This document shows, one piece after another, positions 34,611 to 43,752 of a stretch of 64,000 nucleotides of DNA (positions are counted from its first letter, which is position 1; every line of letters begins with the position of its first letter). The stretch spans positions 124,001-188,000 of the forward strand of contig NZ_JACDUR010000003.1 in assembly GCF_013761175.1 (NCBI RefSeq). Direction: 5' to 3'. The position numbers were made by a program, and so were the translations under genes. The DNA comes from Nonomuraea soli (GTDB taxonomy: Bacteria > Actinomycetota > Actinomycetes > Streptosporangiales > Streptosporangiaceae). The notes beneath the pieces were generated by a model that worked only from the letters and a program-made list of their open reading frames with translations, was not told where the DNA came from and did not search any database.

Positions 34611-35531
34611 CTACCGGCGGTGGACCGCGACCGAGTCGATCTGAAAGGTGAAGGGGCTGGACGTCTGAGGCGACGCGTGCAGCCGTCCGTCGTCGACGGA
34701 CAGGTTGACGATCAAGTGTGCTCGGAACCCGGGGCCGACGCCGAACCTGTCGGCGAACACCCTTCTCATCCGGCCGCGGGTCGAGCCGACGTACCAGGTC
34801 ACCTGGCGGCGGCCGAGGTGGACGGCCACGTTCAACCACTTGCCCCGGTCGACGACGGCGGGGTCGGTCCAGTACTTCCCGTCACCGCGGAGGTGATTGA
34901 CGAACTCCAGCGTGTGGGGCCGGTCGGAGTGCCATTCGAAGAGGTCGACCTCATTGCCTCCCTCCCGCCAGGTCCAGATGCCTGGCCAGGCTCCGGTGTT
35001 GGAGCGGGGGAGCTTGACGCGGGCCGTCACGAGGTCGTCCGTGATCACCTCGAAGCCGAGCCCTCCGGAACCGCAGGAGTCACCGGTGGTCACGAGCCCG
35101 GTCTGCCATCGCCCGTCACGAGCCTTCGAGGCCGTGATGCGCAGCCTGCCGCGGGAGAAGGCGAGCGCGCGCTTGGACAGCAGGTCCAGCTTGTTGTTGT
35201 CCGGGTTGGTCCGGCAGTCGGGATAGGCGCCCGTCTGCCAGCCCCACGGCATGGCCGGGCCTACGCGCCCATAGGTGAACGGTTCGTTCAGGACCGGTCG
35301 GCGGCCCTGCCACGATCGCGGCCCTGGCCCGCTCGCCTCGTCATTCGCCGGCGGGAAGCCGGCGATCCCGAGGGAGCTCTTCGCCGGCCGGAAGCCGTCT
35401 TCGCGAAAGCCGGCCAGACCGCAGGCGGACGTGGTCAGGACCAGCAGGACCACGGCTGCGGCGTGAGCCAGGCGAGGGCGTTCGCGGGCGGCCCGTGAGA
35501 GGAGCCAAGAGGTGAGGCCGGCAGGATTCAC
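34611..35531 (-). CDS. GH16-family glycoside hydrolase lipoprotein
   Basis: A 306-residue protein. The start GTG 35531 has GGGAG four bases upstream. Export is by a lipoprotein signal (AAAVVLLVLTTSAC, lipobox TSAC near residue 39), placing it on the outer face of the membrane. The mature part is a concanavalin-like fold with the GH16 catalytic motif NEVDLFEWH (E-x-D-x-x-E) near residue 195 and PFTYGRVGPAMPWGWQTG before it. GH16 enzymes cleave beta-1,3/1,4-glucans, agarans or related polymers by a retaining mechanism. Its location beside exopolysaccharide genes suggests it trims the island's own polymer or a related one. Confidence 0.86.
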   Translation of the reverse strand: MNPAGLTSWLLSRAARERPRLAHAAAVVLLVLTTSACGLAGFREDGFRPAKSSLGIAGFPPANDEASGPGPRSWQGRRPVLNEPFTYGRVGPAMPWGWQTGAYPDCRTNPDNNKLDLLSKRALAFSRGRLRITASKARDGRWQTGLVTTGDSCGSGGLGFEVITDDLVTARVKLPRSNTGAWPGIWTWREGGNEVDLFEWHSDRPHTLEFVNHLRGDGKYWTDPAVVDRGKWLNVAVHLGRRQVTWYVGSTRGRMRRVFADRFGVGPGFRAHLIVNLSVDDGRLHASPQTSSPFTFQIDSVAVHRR

Positions 35532-36034
35532 GCTACTCCCGGTAGTCAGCGGCGCTCCTGCACGGCAGCGACTGGGCTGATCGGGGGCTTGCACTCTGGA
35601 GCGCGGAGCGCGGGGATCCGGCCTGCCGCGTTTGGGTGAGAAGAACCGTTCCGGCCGGAGCCGGAGGCGATGGTCAGGCCCCCGGGGCGACGACGAGCGT
35701 TGCCAGGCACAGTCGTCGTCGGCCCCAGGATGGATAGCCATGACGGAGTGAGACCACCGAGTGGGAGCGAAGCGGGCACCTTCACCACTCTCGGTGGTTC
35801 GCACTGTCAAGATCTCATTCGTTCCGGCCGTGGTTGGGTCTCCACGGCCTGAGGTGGTTCTGCGGGAGCCAGCCGGCATGGGCACTGGTCGGCTTTCCCC
35901 GCGGGAAGTGCTGAAGCCACACTCGCTTCGCGCACGACAACAGGCACCGTGTCATTGCTGCGGCGACGATAGTGGCTTCAAGTTCGTCTGGCCGGAGACG
36001 AAGAACGTTCCGGGCTCAGCACTGCCTTGAGGTC
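35532..36034. other. Intergenic region with a 9-bp hairpin
   Basis: This gap is upstream of the GH16 gene and downstream of the exported protein at 36035. accaccgag (35753-35761) pairs with ctcggtggt (35790-35798), a possible terminator for the latter. No gene with a plausible start was seen. The base composition is somewhat less GC-rich than the core. Confidence 0.5.
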
Positions 36035-36928
36035 TTAGGAGCCGGCCAGGTTCGGAAGGCCGCCGGTCGAGCCGGTCGTCGACTGCAGCGTGTCCCCGAC
36101 CATGTCGGGAACGCCCTTGGTCTGAGTCAGCGGGGACGACAGCGGGTTTTCGACGAGCGGGGCGATCTCGTCGAGAGGAACGTCCGTCTTCGACCTCTGA
36201 GGCTGGATCGCCGGAGCCCCGATGACGGGCTCAAGCTCGTTGGCCACCGCGTCCGGCACCGCCGACTTGAGCGCGTCCGTGGGCCCGTTCAGCAGGTCGC
36301 CGGTGGGAACAGCGGCGAGCTGACCGGTGGCGGTCCTGGCCATGTAGGAGGCCTGGTCGGTGTGGGCGGCCAGCCGGTCGGTGACCTGCGGGACGGCCGC
36401 GCCCGTCACCGGCGCCAGGGCCGGAGAGGTCGTGACGGCCTCGGTGCGACCCGTCACGGCCCCGAGCATGCCGGGCATGGGGTCGGCCTCGTGGCTCAGC
36501 CCGACGATCTCGCGTCCGTCGAGCAGGGCCAGGCGCATGGGGGCGCTCCCGGCGCCGGTCAGCCCGTCGGCCTTGGTCCAGGGCATCACGCCGGCGGCCT
36601 GCGCCGCGTCGTTGAGCGGCACGCCGTTGCGGAAAGCGCCCTGCGGCAGGAGCCGAGCGGCACCGTCGAGGGACTGGGCGGCCCCGTCGGTCGAACGGGT
36701 GAGCCCGTCCAGAGGGCTCTTGCTTCCGGTCAGGGAGGTGACCGGGCCCGTGAGCGACATGATCGGGTTCTGACCCTTGCCGCCGAGCAGGCTGCCGCCT
36801 CCGCCGAGCAGCCCGCTGACCGGGTCTCCCGCGTCGGCTACGGATTGGGCCTGGGCGGTGCCGGCCAATGCTGCGGCCATTCCAAGGCACGCGACTGCCA
36901 TGGACGCACCCTTGAGTACGCGATTCAT
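36035..36928 (-). CDS. Secreted glycine/alanine-rich protein of unknown function
   Basis: A 297-residue exported protein. The signal peptide (VLKGASMAVACLGMAAALAGTAQA) follows ATG 36928, which has GGAAAGG five bases upstream. The mature chain is low in aromatic residues and rich in Gly, Ala, Pro, Thr and Ser. It has loosely repeated segments such as SGLLGGGGSLLGGKG, SLTGPVTSLTGSKSPLDGLT and STDGAAQSLDGAARLLP. No cysteine occurs after the signal and no enzyme motif was found. It is probably an extended cell-surface protein. It is the last leftward gene before the start of the polysaccharide operon. Confidence 0.8.
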   Translation of the reverse strand: MNRVLKGASMAVACLGMAAALAGTAQAQSVADAGDPVSGLLGGGGSLLGGKGQNPIMSLTGPVTSLTGSKSPLDGLTRSTDGAAQSLDGAARLLPQGAFRNGVPLNDAAQAAGVMPWTKADGLTGAGSAPMRLALLDGREIVGLSHEADPMPGMLGAVTGRTEAVTTSPALAPVTGAAVPQVTDRLAAHTDQASYMARTATGQLAAVPTGDLLNGPTDALKSAVPDAVANELEPVIGAPAIQPQRSKTDVPLDEIAPLVENPLSSPLTQTKGVPDMVGDTLQSTTGSTGGLPNLAGS

Positions 36929-37630
36929 ATTTGCCTTTCCGGCGTTGTGATCGATTTCATTCATCACGAAGCGTGACTCGCGAACCGATTACTCCGAATA
37001 CCGCGACGCCTGTTACTGCGGGCACTACGCAATGGGCGCCGCGGTCGAGCTACCCGAGAAGTTCTATCACCGCCGCTCCGCGACAATCGCTGCCCTTGAA
37101 CGAAGCGAGAACAGGCTTTGACTTCATTGCCTTGTATGCGCGCGGCCGAATGCGGCGCCGATCCTGCTTGCCCCATACCGGACAACGCGCCTTCTGAGCC
37201 ACATAGTGGATGGGCCACCCCGGAGAGGGGGTGAGCAGCGCCTTCGGAGGGAGAAGGCCGTACTTGCCCGGATATATCCCTTCATTCGAAAGGTAAGTGA
37301 TATTCAATCACGCACACGGGCGGATCAGGACCTCCGGCAGCGAAGAATGCACAGCTCGACCCGGCTTTGTTTGACACCACTTCCCGGCTCGCCGAATTTC
37401 GCCGACCCGGCAATGGAGAAATGTTTGCCGACAACTGAATATTTCGCAGACCGTCAATAAGTCGCAGATGCCGTTCGCCCGGATACCATCTCAATGATCT
37501 TGGGATGCGAATGACTCCTATTCCTTCTTGTCCTCGCGCCAGCACCTGAGAGAAACCCTCGACTCCCTGGCCTACCGCGACCAGCACTGCTGTAGCGCCG
37601 GCATGTGACCGCGATCTTTGGAGACAACAG
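36929..37630. other. 700-base AT-richer regulatory region before the polysaccharide operon
   Basis: Divergent promoters for the exported protein at 36035 and for the sugar-transferase operon must lie here. The GC content falls well below that of the flanking genes. A small hairpin caccccggagagggggtg occurs at 37216-37233. No frame has both a ribosome binding site and local codon usage. GGAGA about six bases before ATG 37631 is the ribosome binding site of the operon's first gene. Confidence 0.5.
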
Positions 37631-39055
37631 ATGGCCATTGCTGTTGGCACCAGCGACCCAGCCGAAGGTATGCCGGGCCCTCCTTCTGCACCCGGGACTC
37701 CCTCCATGCGCCCGGTCCCGGCCTCGGGCCGGCGAGCACGACAGGCTCTGCGTGGACTCGCCCGCAACAGCTGGGTCTTCTGCCGTGAAGGCGCCTGCCT
37801 CCTGTCCGCCGCCGCCCTGACCGGGTGGACCACGACCAACACACTGGTCGCGATCACGCTCGTCTACGCCCTGGTCGTCCTCATCACGCCGCCCCGATCG
37901 AGCACCGCGGTGTTGCGGTTCGCTCCAGGCCTGCTGGTGGCGGCGTTGTGCGCGCTGAGTCTCGAATCCTGGGCGTGCGCGTCCGTTCCGGCGGGCCCCT
38001 CGACGACCTGGCTCCTGACAGGCGTGGCCTACGTGGTGCTCACGAGCCTGGTCCGCGGGGCGGAAGCCGCCAGGGCCGCCCTGCTGCGCAGGAGCCGTCC
38101 GCGCAGGACGGTCATCGTCGCCGAGGGCGAGCACGGCATGGCCTTGGCGCAGATGCTCCAGCGATGCCCTGAGTACGGGATGGAGCCGGTCGCCGTCGTG
38201 GACGGCGGCGAGGCAGGCGTCGAGGCCGGCTCCGGGCTGCCGCTGCCGGCTTCGCCTGCCGACTGCCTGCAGACGGTACGGCGTTCCGCGGCGAGCGTTC
38301 TCCTTCTGGCGGGCCGGCCCACGCTTTCCCGGGCGGAGCTGCAGGATCTCGACCGGGACGGTTGCCAGGTCATGTTCGCGCCGGAACCCGGCGACTTCGT
38401 CCAGGACTTCGTCCCGACCGGCCAGGAGCTGGGCAGCTTCCCCCTGCTGGCCCTGACGCCCTCCGCCCCGAGACGGCCCTGGTGGACGGTCAAGCGGGTG
38501 TGCGACGTCGTGCTGGCGTCGCTGCTTCTGCTCCTGTGCGCGCCCGTGCTCGTGGCATGCCTGCTGGCCGCCTGGGTCGAGGGCGGCCGGGGCGTCCTGT
38601 TCCGCCAGGTGCGCATCGGCATGAACGGCCGTCCCTTCGAGATGCTGAAGATCCGGACACTCAAGCAGACCAGCGCCCACGATTCGGCGACCAGGTGGGC
38701 GGCCGGCGAGTCCACCCGCACCGGCCCGATCGGCGGCTTCCTGCGTCGCACATCCCTCGACGAGCTCCCGCAGTTGTGGAACGTGGTCACGGGCAGGATG
38801 TCGCTGGTAGGCCCGCGTCCAGAGCGCCCCTACTTCGTGGCCCAGTTCTCCCGGCAGATTCCCCACTACGAGCGGCGCCACCGCGTACCCGTCGGGATCA
38901 CCGGCTGGGCGCAGGTCCATGGTCTGCGGGGTGACACCTCGATCGCCGAGCGGGCGCGCCTGGACAACTACTACATCGACAAGTGGTCGCCGATCCTGGA
39001 TCTGAAGATCATCATCAGGACGATCGGCTGCGTGTTCCGGCTGGGCGGGGCGTAG
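37631..39055 (+). CDS. Polyprenyl-phosphate sugar-1-phosphate transferase (polysaccharide initiation)
   Basis: A 474-residue membrane enzyme that starts repeat-unit synthesis by moving a sugar-1-phosphate onto undecaprenyl phosphate. Four N-terminal membrane segments (residues 50-145) are followed by a degenerate CoA-binding-like Rossmann domain. A further membrane hairpin near residue 295 leads to the catalytic bacterial sugar-transferase domain. Its markers are LFRQVRIGMNGRPFEMLKIRTL, RRTSLDELPQLWNVVTGRMSLVGPRPERPYF and GITGWAQVHGLRGDT. The length and layout match the WcaJ/CpsE group. It is the first gene of the operon; its TAG stop shares a base with the next start. Confidence 0.93.
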   Translation: MAIAVGTSDPAEGMPGPPSAPGTPSMRPVPASGRRARQALRGLARNSWVFCREGACLLSAAALTGWTTTNTLVAITLVYALVVLITPPRSSTAVLRFAPGLLVAALCALSLESWACASVPAGPSTTWLLTGVAYVVLTSLVRGAEAARAALLRRSRPRRTVIVAEGEHGMALAQMLQRCPEYGMEPVAVVDGGEAGVEAGSGLPLPASPADCLQTVRRSAASVLLLAGRPTLSRAELQDLDRDGCQVMFAPEPGDFVQDFVPTGQELGSFPLLALTPSAPRRPWWTVKRVCDVVLASLLLLLCAPVLVACLLAAWVEGGRGVLFRQVRIGMNGRPFEMLKIRTLKQTSAHDSATRWAAGESTRTGPIGGFLRRTSLDELPQLWNVVTGRMSLVGPRPERPYFVAQFSRQIPHYERRHRVPVGITGWAQVHGLRGDTSIAERARLDNYYIDKWSPILDLKIIIRTIGCVFRLGGA

Positions 39056-40380
39056 TGCCCCCGATGCAACCAGGTGTGGTGATCGAACCCGCGAAGGTCT
39101 CCCATGCGCCGCGGCCACGATGGCTGCGGCCGAGCTGGTTCGCCGTCGTGACAGTGGGGCTGGTGTGCCTGCCGCAGGGCCGCTCCCAGCTCGGGGCGGC
39201 CTTCAACGTCACTCCCGCGGACGTCGCCGCGGGGGTGCTGGTCGGCGTGGCGGGATTGAGCGCGCTTGTTCATCGGCAGCGCCTGCCCAGGGGTGTCGTC
39301 CTGCTGCTCCTGCCCGCGATGGCCGTCGTCCTGGCCACGCTCGCCTCCACCGACGTCATCGCCTCGCTGCCCGGGTTCGTCCGCTACGTGGAGATCTTCG
39401 TCCTGGTGCCCCTCGCGGTGGCCATCGTCGTCCGCGACGCCTTCGACCTGCGCCTGGTGGCTGGGGCCGTCGTGTTCGCCGCCCTCGTCCAGGCCGCAGT
39501 GGGCTGCTGGCAGTCGGCCACCGAGAGCGGCGCCTCCTACGCGGGGCTCTCCATCCGCGCGGTCGGCACCTTCGGCTCGTCCGACATCATGGGCATGTCG
39601 ACCGTCGTCAGCTACGGATTCGTCATCGCGTTGGCCGTCGCCCTGTCGCAGCGGGGCTGGATACGCACCGCCGCCGTCGTCGTGGTGGCCTTCCTGTCCC
39701 TCGCGCTCGTGCTGTCCCTCAGCCGTGGTGCCTGGCTGGCCTGCCTCATGGCGGCCGTCATCATGCTGATTCTGTCGGGGTGGCGCAAGCTGCTGGGCGT
39801 GGCCTGCCTCGCCTGTCTGGTGGTGGGCGCCGGCCTGGCCGGCGGGTGGGGATCGACGACGCTCAAGGAGCGCGTGGAGTCTCTGGCCTCGGTCTCCTCG
39901 CAGCCCGACCAGTCCGTCAACGACCGGTACGGGCTGTGGGAGGCGGCGACGGGGATCTGGCGAGATCATCCCATCGTGGGCGTGGGCCCCCGCGGGTTCG
40001 TCGCCTTCCGTGACACCTACGCCCCCTTGCAGGTCTCGGCCGGCAGCGACATCGCCGATCCGGTCAACGGGTTCCAACGCCAGGAGCTGCGCTCGCCGCA
40101 CAACATGTACCTGCTGGTCCTGAGCGAGCAGGGACTGATCGGGCTCCTGGCCTTCGTCCTGCTGTGGGGCGGACTGCTGGTGTACACCCTCAGGCGAAGG
40201 TCGCTCGGCGACCCGGCTCCAGAACGTGCCGCGACGCCGGCGGCGATCGGCCTGCTGGCCTGGCAGTCCACCAACTTCCTCTACTCCGACATCGGCGGAC
40301 CTCCCACCGTCGCCATGTCGATCATGCTCGGCCTGCTGACCTGCTGGGCGCTGGGCACCTGGACCCGGGCGGCGGCATGA
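39055..40380 (+). CDS. O-antigen ligase/polymerase-like membrane protein (Wzy-type)
   Basis: A 441-residue protein with about twelve membrane helices and a large outer loop near residues 280-350. The loop carries RYGLWEAATGIWRDHPIVGVGPRGF and RSPHNMYLLVLSEQGLIG, the signature of Wzy_C/O-antigen ligase proteins. SLSRGAWLACLMA lies in the membrane part. Such proteins polymerise or ligate lipid-linked repeat units outside the membrane. GTG 39055 overlaps the previous stop; ATG 39064 is an alternative. The stop overlaps the flippase start as ATGA. Polymerase and ligase activity cannot be distinguished by sequence. Confidence 0.9.
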   Translation: MPPMQPGVVIEPAKVSHAPRPRWLRPSWFAVVTVGLVCLPQGRSQLGAAFNVTPADVAAGVLVGVAGLSALVHRQRLPRGVVLLLLPAMAVVLATLASTDVIASLPGFVRYVEIFVLVPLAVAIVVRDAFDLRLVAGAVVFAALVQAAVGCWQSATESGASYAGLSIRAVGTFGSSDIMGMSTVVSYGFVIALAVALSQRGWIRTAAVVVVAFLSLALVLSLSRGAWLACLMAAVIMLILSGWRKLLGVACLACLVVGAGLAGGWGSTTLKERVESLASVSSQPDQSVNDRYGLWEAATGIWRDHPIVGVGPRGFVAFRDTYAPLQVSAGSDIADPVNGFQRQELRSPHNMYLLVLSEQGLIGLLAFVLLWGGLLVYTLRRRSLGDPAPERAATPAAIGLLAWQSTNFLYSDIGGPPTVAMSIMLGLLTCWALGTWTRAAA

Positions 40381-41918
40381 TGGTGGTCGCCGACGTCAAG
40401 GGATCGCAGTCGCGCGAGAGCAAGGTGGTCGCCCGCGCGGCCACCGTGACCACCCTGCTGTTCATCGCCGGGTCGGCTTCCGGTTTCGCCCGGGACCTCC
40501 TGCTGGCCAACCTCTTCGGCGCCGGGGCGGGCACCGACGCCTTCATGGTCGCCTGGAGCGTTCCCGAGACCGCCGCGCCCCTCCTCATCGAGGGCGCGCT
40601 GTCCTTCCTGCTCATCCCCTACTTCAGCCGGGCGGTCGAAGCCGGCCAGTCGTTGAACCACGTCGTCTGGGCCATGCTGCCGAAGGCCGCGTTCGCGCTG
40701 GTCCTGCTGACCGGTGTCACGGCCGCGGCCGCGCCGCTGATCACCCGCGCCATCGCTCCAGGGATGCAGGAGCACGCGCTGGCCAGCCAGAGCATGCAGG
40801 TCATCTCGCTGACCGTCCTCGGCTTCGGGCTCACCGGGCTGTGCAGCGCCGCGCTGCGCACCCAGAAGATCTTCGGCCCGGCGGCGGCCATCTACCTCGT
40901 CTACAACGCCGCCATCATCGCCGCCATCGCCATCGGCCACGACCGGTGGGGCATCATCTCCGCGGCCTACGGCGTCGCCCTCGGCAGCCTGCTCATGGTG
41001 CTGATCCAGGCCCCCGCCCTCCTCACCCACGTCGGGCCACCGGTTCGCAGCAGGTACCACACGGCCATCCCCTGGATGTTGTTCGCGCCCATCGCGGTCT
41101 ACACCCTCGTACGGCAGGCCCAGGTGTTCGTGGAGCGTTTCGTCGGTTCGTCGCTTCCCGCCGGGTCGATCTCGTACCTCAACTACGCCCAGAAGATCGC
41201 CCAGGTGCCCATGGTGGCCTCCCTCGTCCTCGCCACGATCTCCTTTCCCCTCCTGGCCCGCAGCCTCGCCGCGGGCGATCATGCGGCGGCGGCCAGGCGG
41301 GTCATGGCCGACGCGCGGGTGGCGGCGACCCTCGTCCTGCTGTCGACCGCCTTCTTCGTGGCCCACGCGCCCGACGTGGTGGGCCTGCTGCTGGAGCACG
41401 GCGCCTTCACCGCCGCCGACACCCAGGCCACGGCCTGGAGCCTGCGCCTGTACTGCCTCGGCCTCATGGGCCAGGCCCTGGTCGGGGTCCTGTGCCGCGT
41501 CTACTTCTGCGGGACGCGACCGGCCTGGTATCCGGCGCTCGTCATGGCGGCCGGTCTGATCGTGACCGGGCTGGCCGCTCCCCTCCTGACGGCGCCCCTG
41601 GGAGTGGGCGGCATCGCGCTGGCCAACGCGGCCGGGATCTCGCTGACCGCGCTGCTCCTGCTGCGGGGGATGCGAGGGCCCATCCGGGTGTTTCCCCAGG
41701 CCGCGCTCCTGAGCACGCTGGCCAGGCTCAGCGTGGCGGCCGCGGCCGCCGCCGGCGGGGCGTTCCTGCTCCGCCCTGTCTCCGCCACGTGGCCCCTGGC
41801 CGTGGCGGTGCCGTTCGAAGCGGTCGTGACGACCGCGCTGTTCGCGGTCGGCGCGGTCCTGACCGGTTGCCGACGGGATCTCAGCCTGACGCTGAGACGA
41901 GGTGGAGAGGAGTCGTGA
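40377..41918 (+). CDS. MurJ/MviN-type flippase for polysaccharide export
   Basis: A 513-residue protein with 13-14 membrane helices of the MOP superfamily. The N-terminal GSASGFARDLLLANLFGAGAGTDAFMVAWSVPE and FAFLS-like internal patterns (ALSFLLIPYFSRAV) match MviN/MurJ more than classic Wzx. Its place in the operon suggests that it flips the lipid-linked repeat unit of this polysaccharide; a spare lipid II flippase is the alternative. ATG 40377 overlaps the upstream stop, and an ATG follows at the next codon. Its stop overlaps the region of the deacetylase start. Confidence 0.92.
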   Translation: MMVVADVKGSQSRESKVVARAATVTTLLFIAGSASGFARDLLLANLFGAGAGTDAFMVAWSVPETAAPLLIEGALSFLLIPYFSRAVEAGQSLNHVVWAMLPKAAFALVLLTGVTAAAAPLITRAIAPGMQEHALASQSMQVISLTVLGFGLTGLCSAALRTQKIFGPAAAIYLVYNAAIIAAIAIGHDRWGIISAAYGVALGSLLMVLIQAPALLTHVGPPVRSRYHTAIPWMLFAPIAVYTLVRQAQVFVERFVGSSLPAGSISYLNYAQKIAQVPMVASLVLATISFPLLARSLAAGDHAAAARRVMADARVAATLVLLSTAFFVAHAPDVVGLLLEHGAFTAADTQATAWSLRLYCLGLMGQALVGVLCRVYFCGTRPAWYPALVMAAGLIVTGLAAPLLTAPLGVGGIALANAAGISLTALLLLRGMRGPIRVFPQAALLSTLARLSVAAAAAAGGAFLLRPVSATWPLAVAVPFEAVVTTALFAVGAVLTGCRRDLSLTLRRGGEES

Positions 41919-41920
41919 CC

Positions 41921-42628
41921 ATGAGCCCAACCAGGCAACAGGTCCTCATGTACCACTCGGTCGACGATTACCAAGAGGACCCCTATCTCATCACGGTCAA
42001 GCCGCAGCGCTTCAGGGCGCAGATGGCGTGGCTGAAACGGCACCGGCTTCGAGGCGTCAGCATGAAGGAGCTCCTGCGGGCCCAGAAGGCGGCCCGCGCT
42101 GACCGGCTCGTCGGCCTGACCTTCGACGACGGCTACGCCGACTTCGCCATCCACGCGCTGCCCGTGCTCCTGCAGCACGGCTTCACGGCGACCGTGTTCG
42201 CCGTCACCTCCCGCCTGGGCGGCGACAACAGCTGGGATCCGCTCGGACCGCGCAAGCCCCTGATGGACGCCCAGCAGCTGCGGGCGATAACCGGCCACGG
42301 CATGGAGGTCGGTTCTCACACCCAGACCCATCTGTCGCTTCCCGGCGCGACCGCGGCCGAGATTCGCGCCGAGGTGGAGGACAGCCGCCAGCAGCTGAGT
42401 GCCGTGCTCGGCCACGAGGTGACCGGTCTGGCCTACCCGTACGGCCACGCCGATCGGGCCGCGATCGACGCGGTGCGCGCGGCCGGCTACACCTATGCCT
42501 GCGGCATCAAGCCCGACGGGGCCGACCGCTACTGCCTGCCGCGTACCCACGTCGGCGACCGGGACCGCTATCTGCGGCTCAAGGCCAAGCGGGCACTGCA
42601 TCGCTGGACCTGGGGACGGCAGCGATGA
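41921..42628 (+). CDS. Polysaccharide deacetylase (NodB domain)
   Basis: A 235-residue NodB-domain protein of carbohydrate esterase family 4 type. The metal and catalytic motifs are LTFDDGYADF near residue 65, SHTQTHLSLPG near 128 and a YPYGHAD motif near 170. It removes N- or O-acetyl groups from polysaccharide using a divalent metal. No signal peptide is visible, so it would act in the cytosol or be exported by another route, which is unusual. ATG 41921 has GGAGAGGAG eight bases upstream; GTG 41915 overlaps the previous stop and is possible. The stop overlaps the next start as ATGA. Confidence 0.92.
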   Translation: MSPTRQQVLMYHSVDDYQEDPYLITVKPQRFRAQMAWLKRHRLRGVSMKELLRAQKAARADRLVGLTFDDGYADFAIHALPVLLQHGFTATVFAVTSRLGGDNSWDPLGPRKPLMDAQQLRAITGHGMEVGSHTQTHLSLPGATAAEIRAEVEDSRQQLSAVLGHEVTGLAYPYGHADRAAIDAVRAAGYTYACGIKPDGADRYCLPRTHVGDRDRYLRLKAKRALHRWTWGRQR

Positions 42629-43752
42629 AGATCTTGCATGTCATCACCGGCCTGGAGGCCGGCGGTGCGGAACGCCAGCTACGTGACCTCGTGGCGCGTC
42701 AGCGCTTCGCCTCGGAGGTGGCGGTACTCACCCGGCCGGGGTTGATCAGCCAGGTCATGCAGGCCGACGGGGTCAAGGTCCATCACCTCGGCATGAGGAA
42801 CAACCGGGACGTGCGTGTCCTGGTGCCCCTGTGGCGCCTGGTGCGCAGCGGCGGCTACGACGTGATCCACACCCACCTGTTCCGCGCGGGCCTGTACGGC
42901 CGGATCGCCGCCTGGATGGCCGGGACCTCCGTCGTCGTCGCCAGCGAGCACTCCATCGGAGACCAACACTTCGAAGGGCGTCGTATCACCGGTGCCATCC
43001 GCGCGCTGTCGCGGGCCGTGGAACGGCTGGGGAACGTGACCATCGCCGTTTCGTCGGCCGCTGCCCGGCGGCTGGCCGGTTGGGGGATCCCCGCCGAGCG
43101 CATCGAGGTGATCGCCAACGGTGTCGACGCGAAGGCCTTCGCCTTCGATCCCGCCGTACGGCAGAGCACACGCACTCAGCTGACCATCCCGTCCGGCGGC
43201 ATCGTCGTGGGCGCGGTCGGCAGGCTGGAGCCGGGCAAACGGTTCGACGTGCTCATCGAGGCCATCGCGACGATTCCCGACACGGTGCTGCTCCTGGTGG
43301 GCGACGGGCCGGAGCGCGCCAGGCTGGTCGAGCTCGCCCGACGGCTGGGCATCCTCCATCGCGTCATCCTGACGGGCGCGAGCGACGAGGTACCGGCGTT
43401 GTTGTCGGCCATGGACGTCTTCGCCGCCCCCTCCCAGGAGGAAACCTTCGGCCTGGCGGTCATCGAGGCGATGGCCTGCGGCCTGCCCGTTCTCTACAGC
43501 GCCTGCCCGGCACTGGAGGAACTGCCCGCGGACGCGGCACCGGGCGCCCGGCGCCTGCCCTCCACCGCCGAGCACTACCACCGCGCCATCAGCGACCTGA
43601 TCCACACGGGGATCTCACGGCTGCCGCCTTCACCGGCAGTCGCCCACTACAGCATCGAACTCCATGTGGAGCGTGTCGAGGCGCTGTACACCCGCGTCCG
43701 CGACCAGCGGTCGCAGTCGAAAGTCATCTCGCCGGCAGGGAGAAAGCAATGA
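42625..43752 (+). CDS. Glycosyltransferase family 4
   Basis: A 375-residue GT-B-fold retaining glycosyltransferase. The N-terminal domain begins ILHVITGLEAGGAERQL, the usual GT4 acceptor-side motif. The C-terminal nucleotide-sugar domain has GAVGRLEPGKRFDVLIEA near residue 192 and the E-x7-E motif in SQEETFGLAVIEAMACGLPV near 272. It should add a sugar to the growing lipid-linked unit on the inner membrane face. It is coupled to both neighbours by ATGA overlaps. The sugar specificity cannot be inferred. Confidence 0.93.
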   Translation: MKILHVITGLEAGGAERQLRDLVARQRFASEVAVLTRPGLISQVMQADGVKVHHLGMRNNRDVRVLVPLWRLVRSGGYDVIHTHLFRAGLYGRIAAWMAGTSVVVASEHSIGDQHFEGRRITGAIRALSRAVERLGNVTIAVSSAAARRLAGWGIPAERIEVIANGVDAKAFAFDPAVRQSTRTQLTIPSGGIVVGAVGRLEPGKRFDVLIEAIATIPDTVLLLVGDGPERARLVELARRLGILHRVILTGASDEVPALLSAMDVFAAPSQEETFGLAVIEAMACGLPVLYSACPALEELPADAAPGARRLPSTAEHYHRAISDLIHTGISRLPPSPAVAHYSIELHVERVEALYTRVRDQRSQSKVISPAGRKQ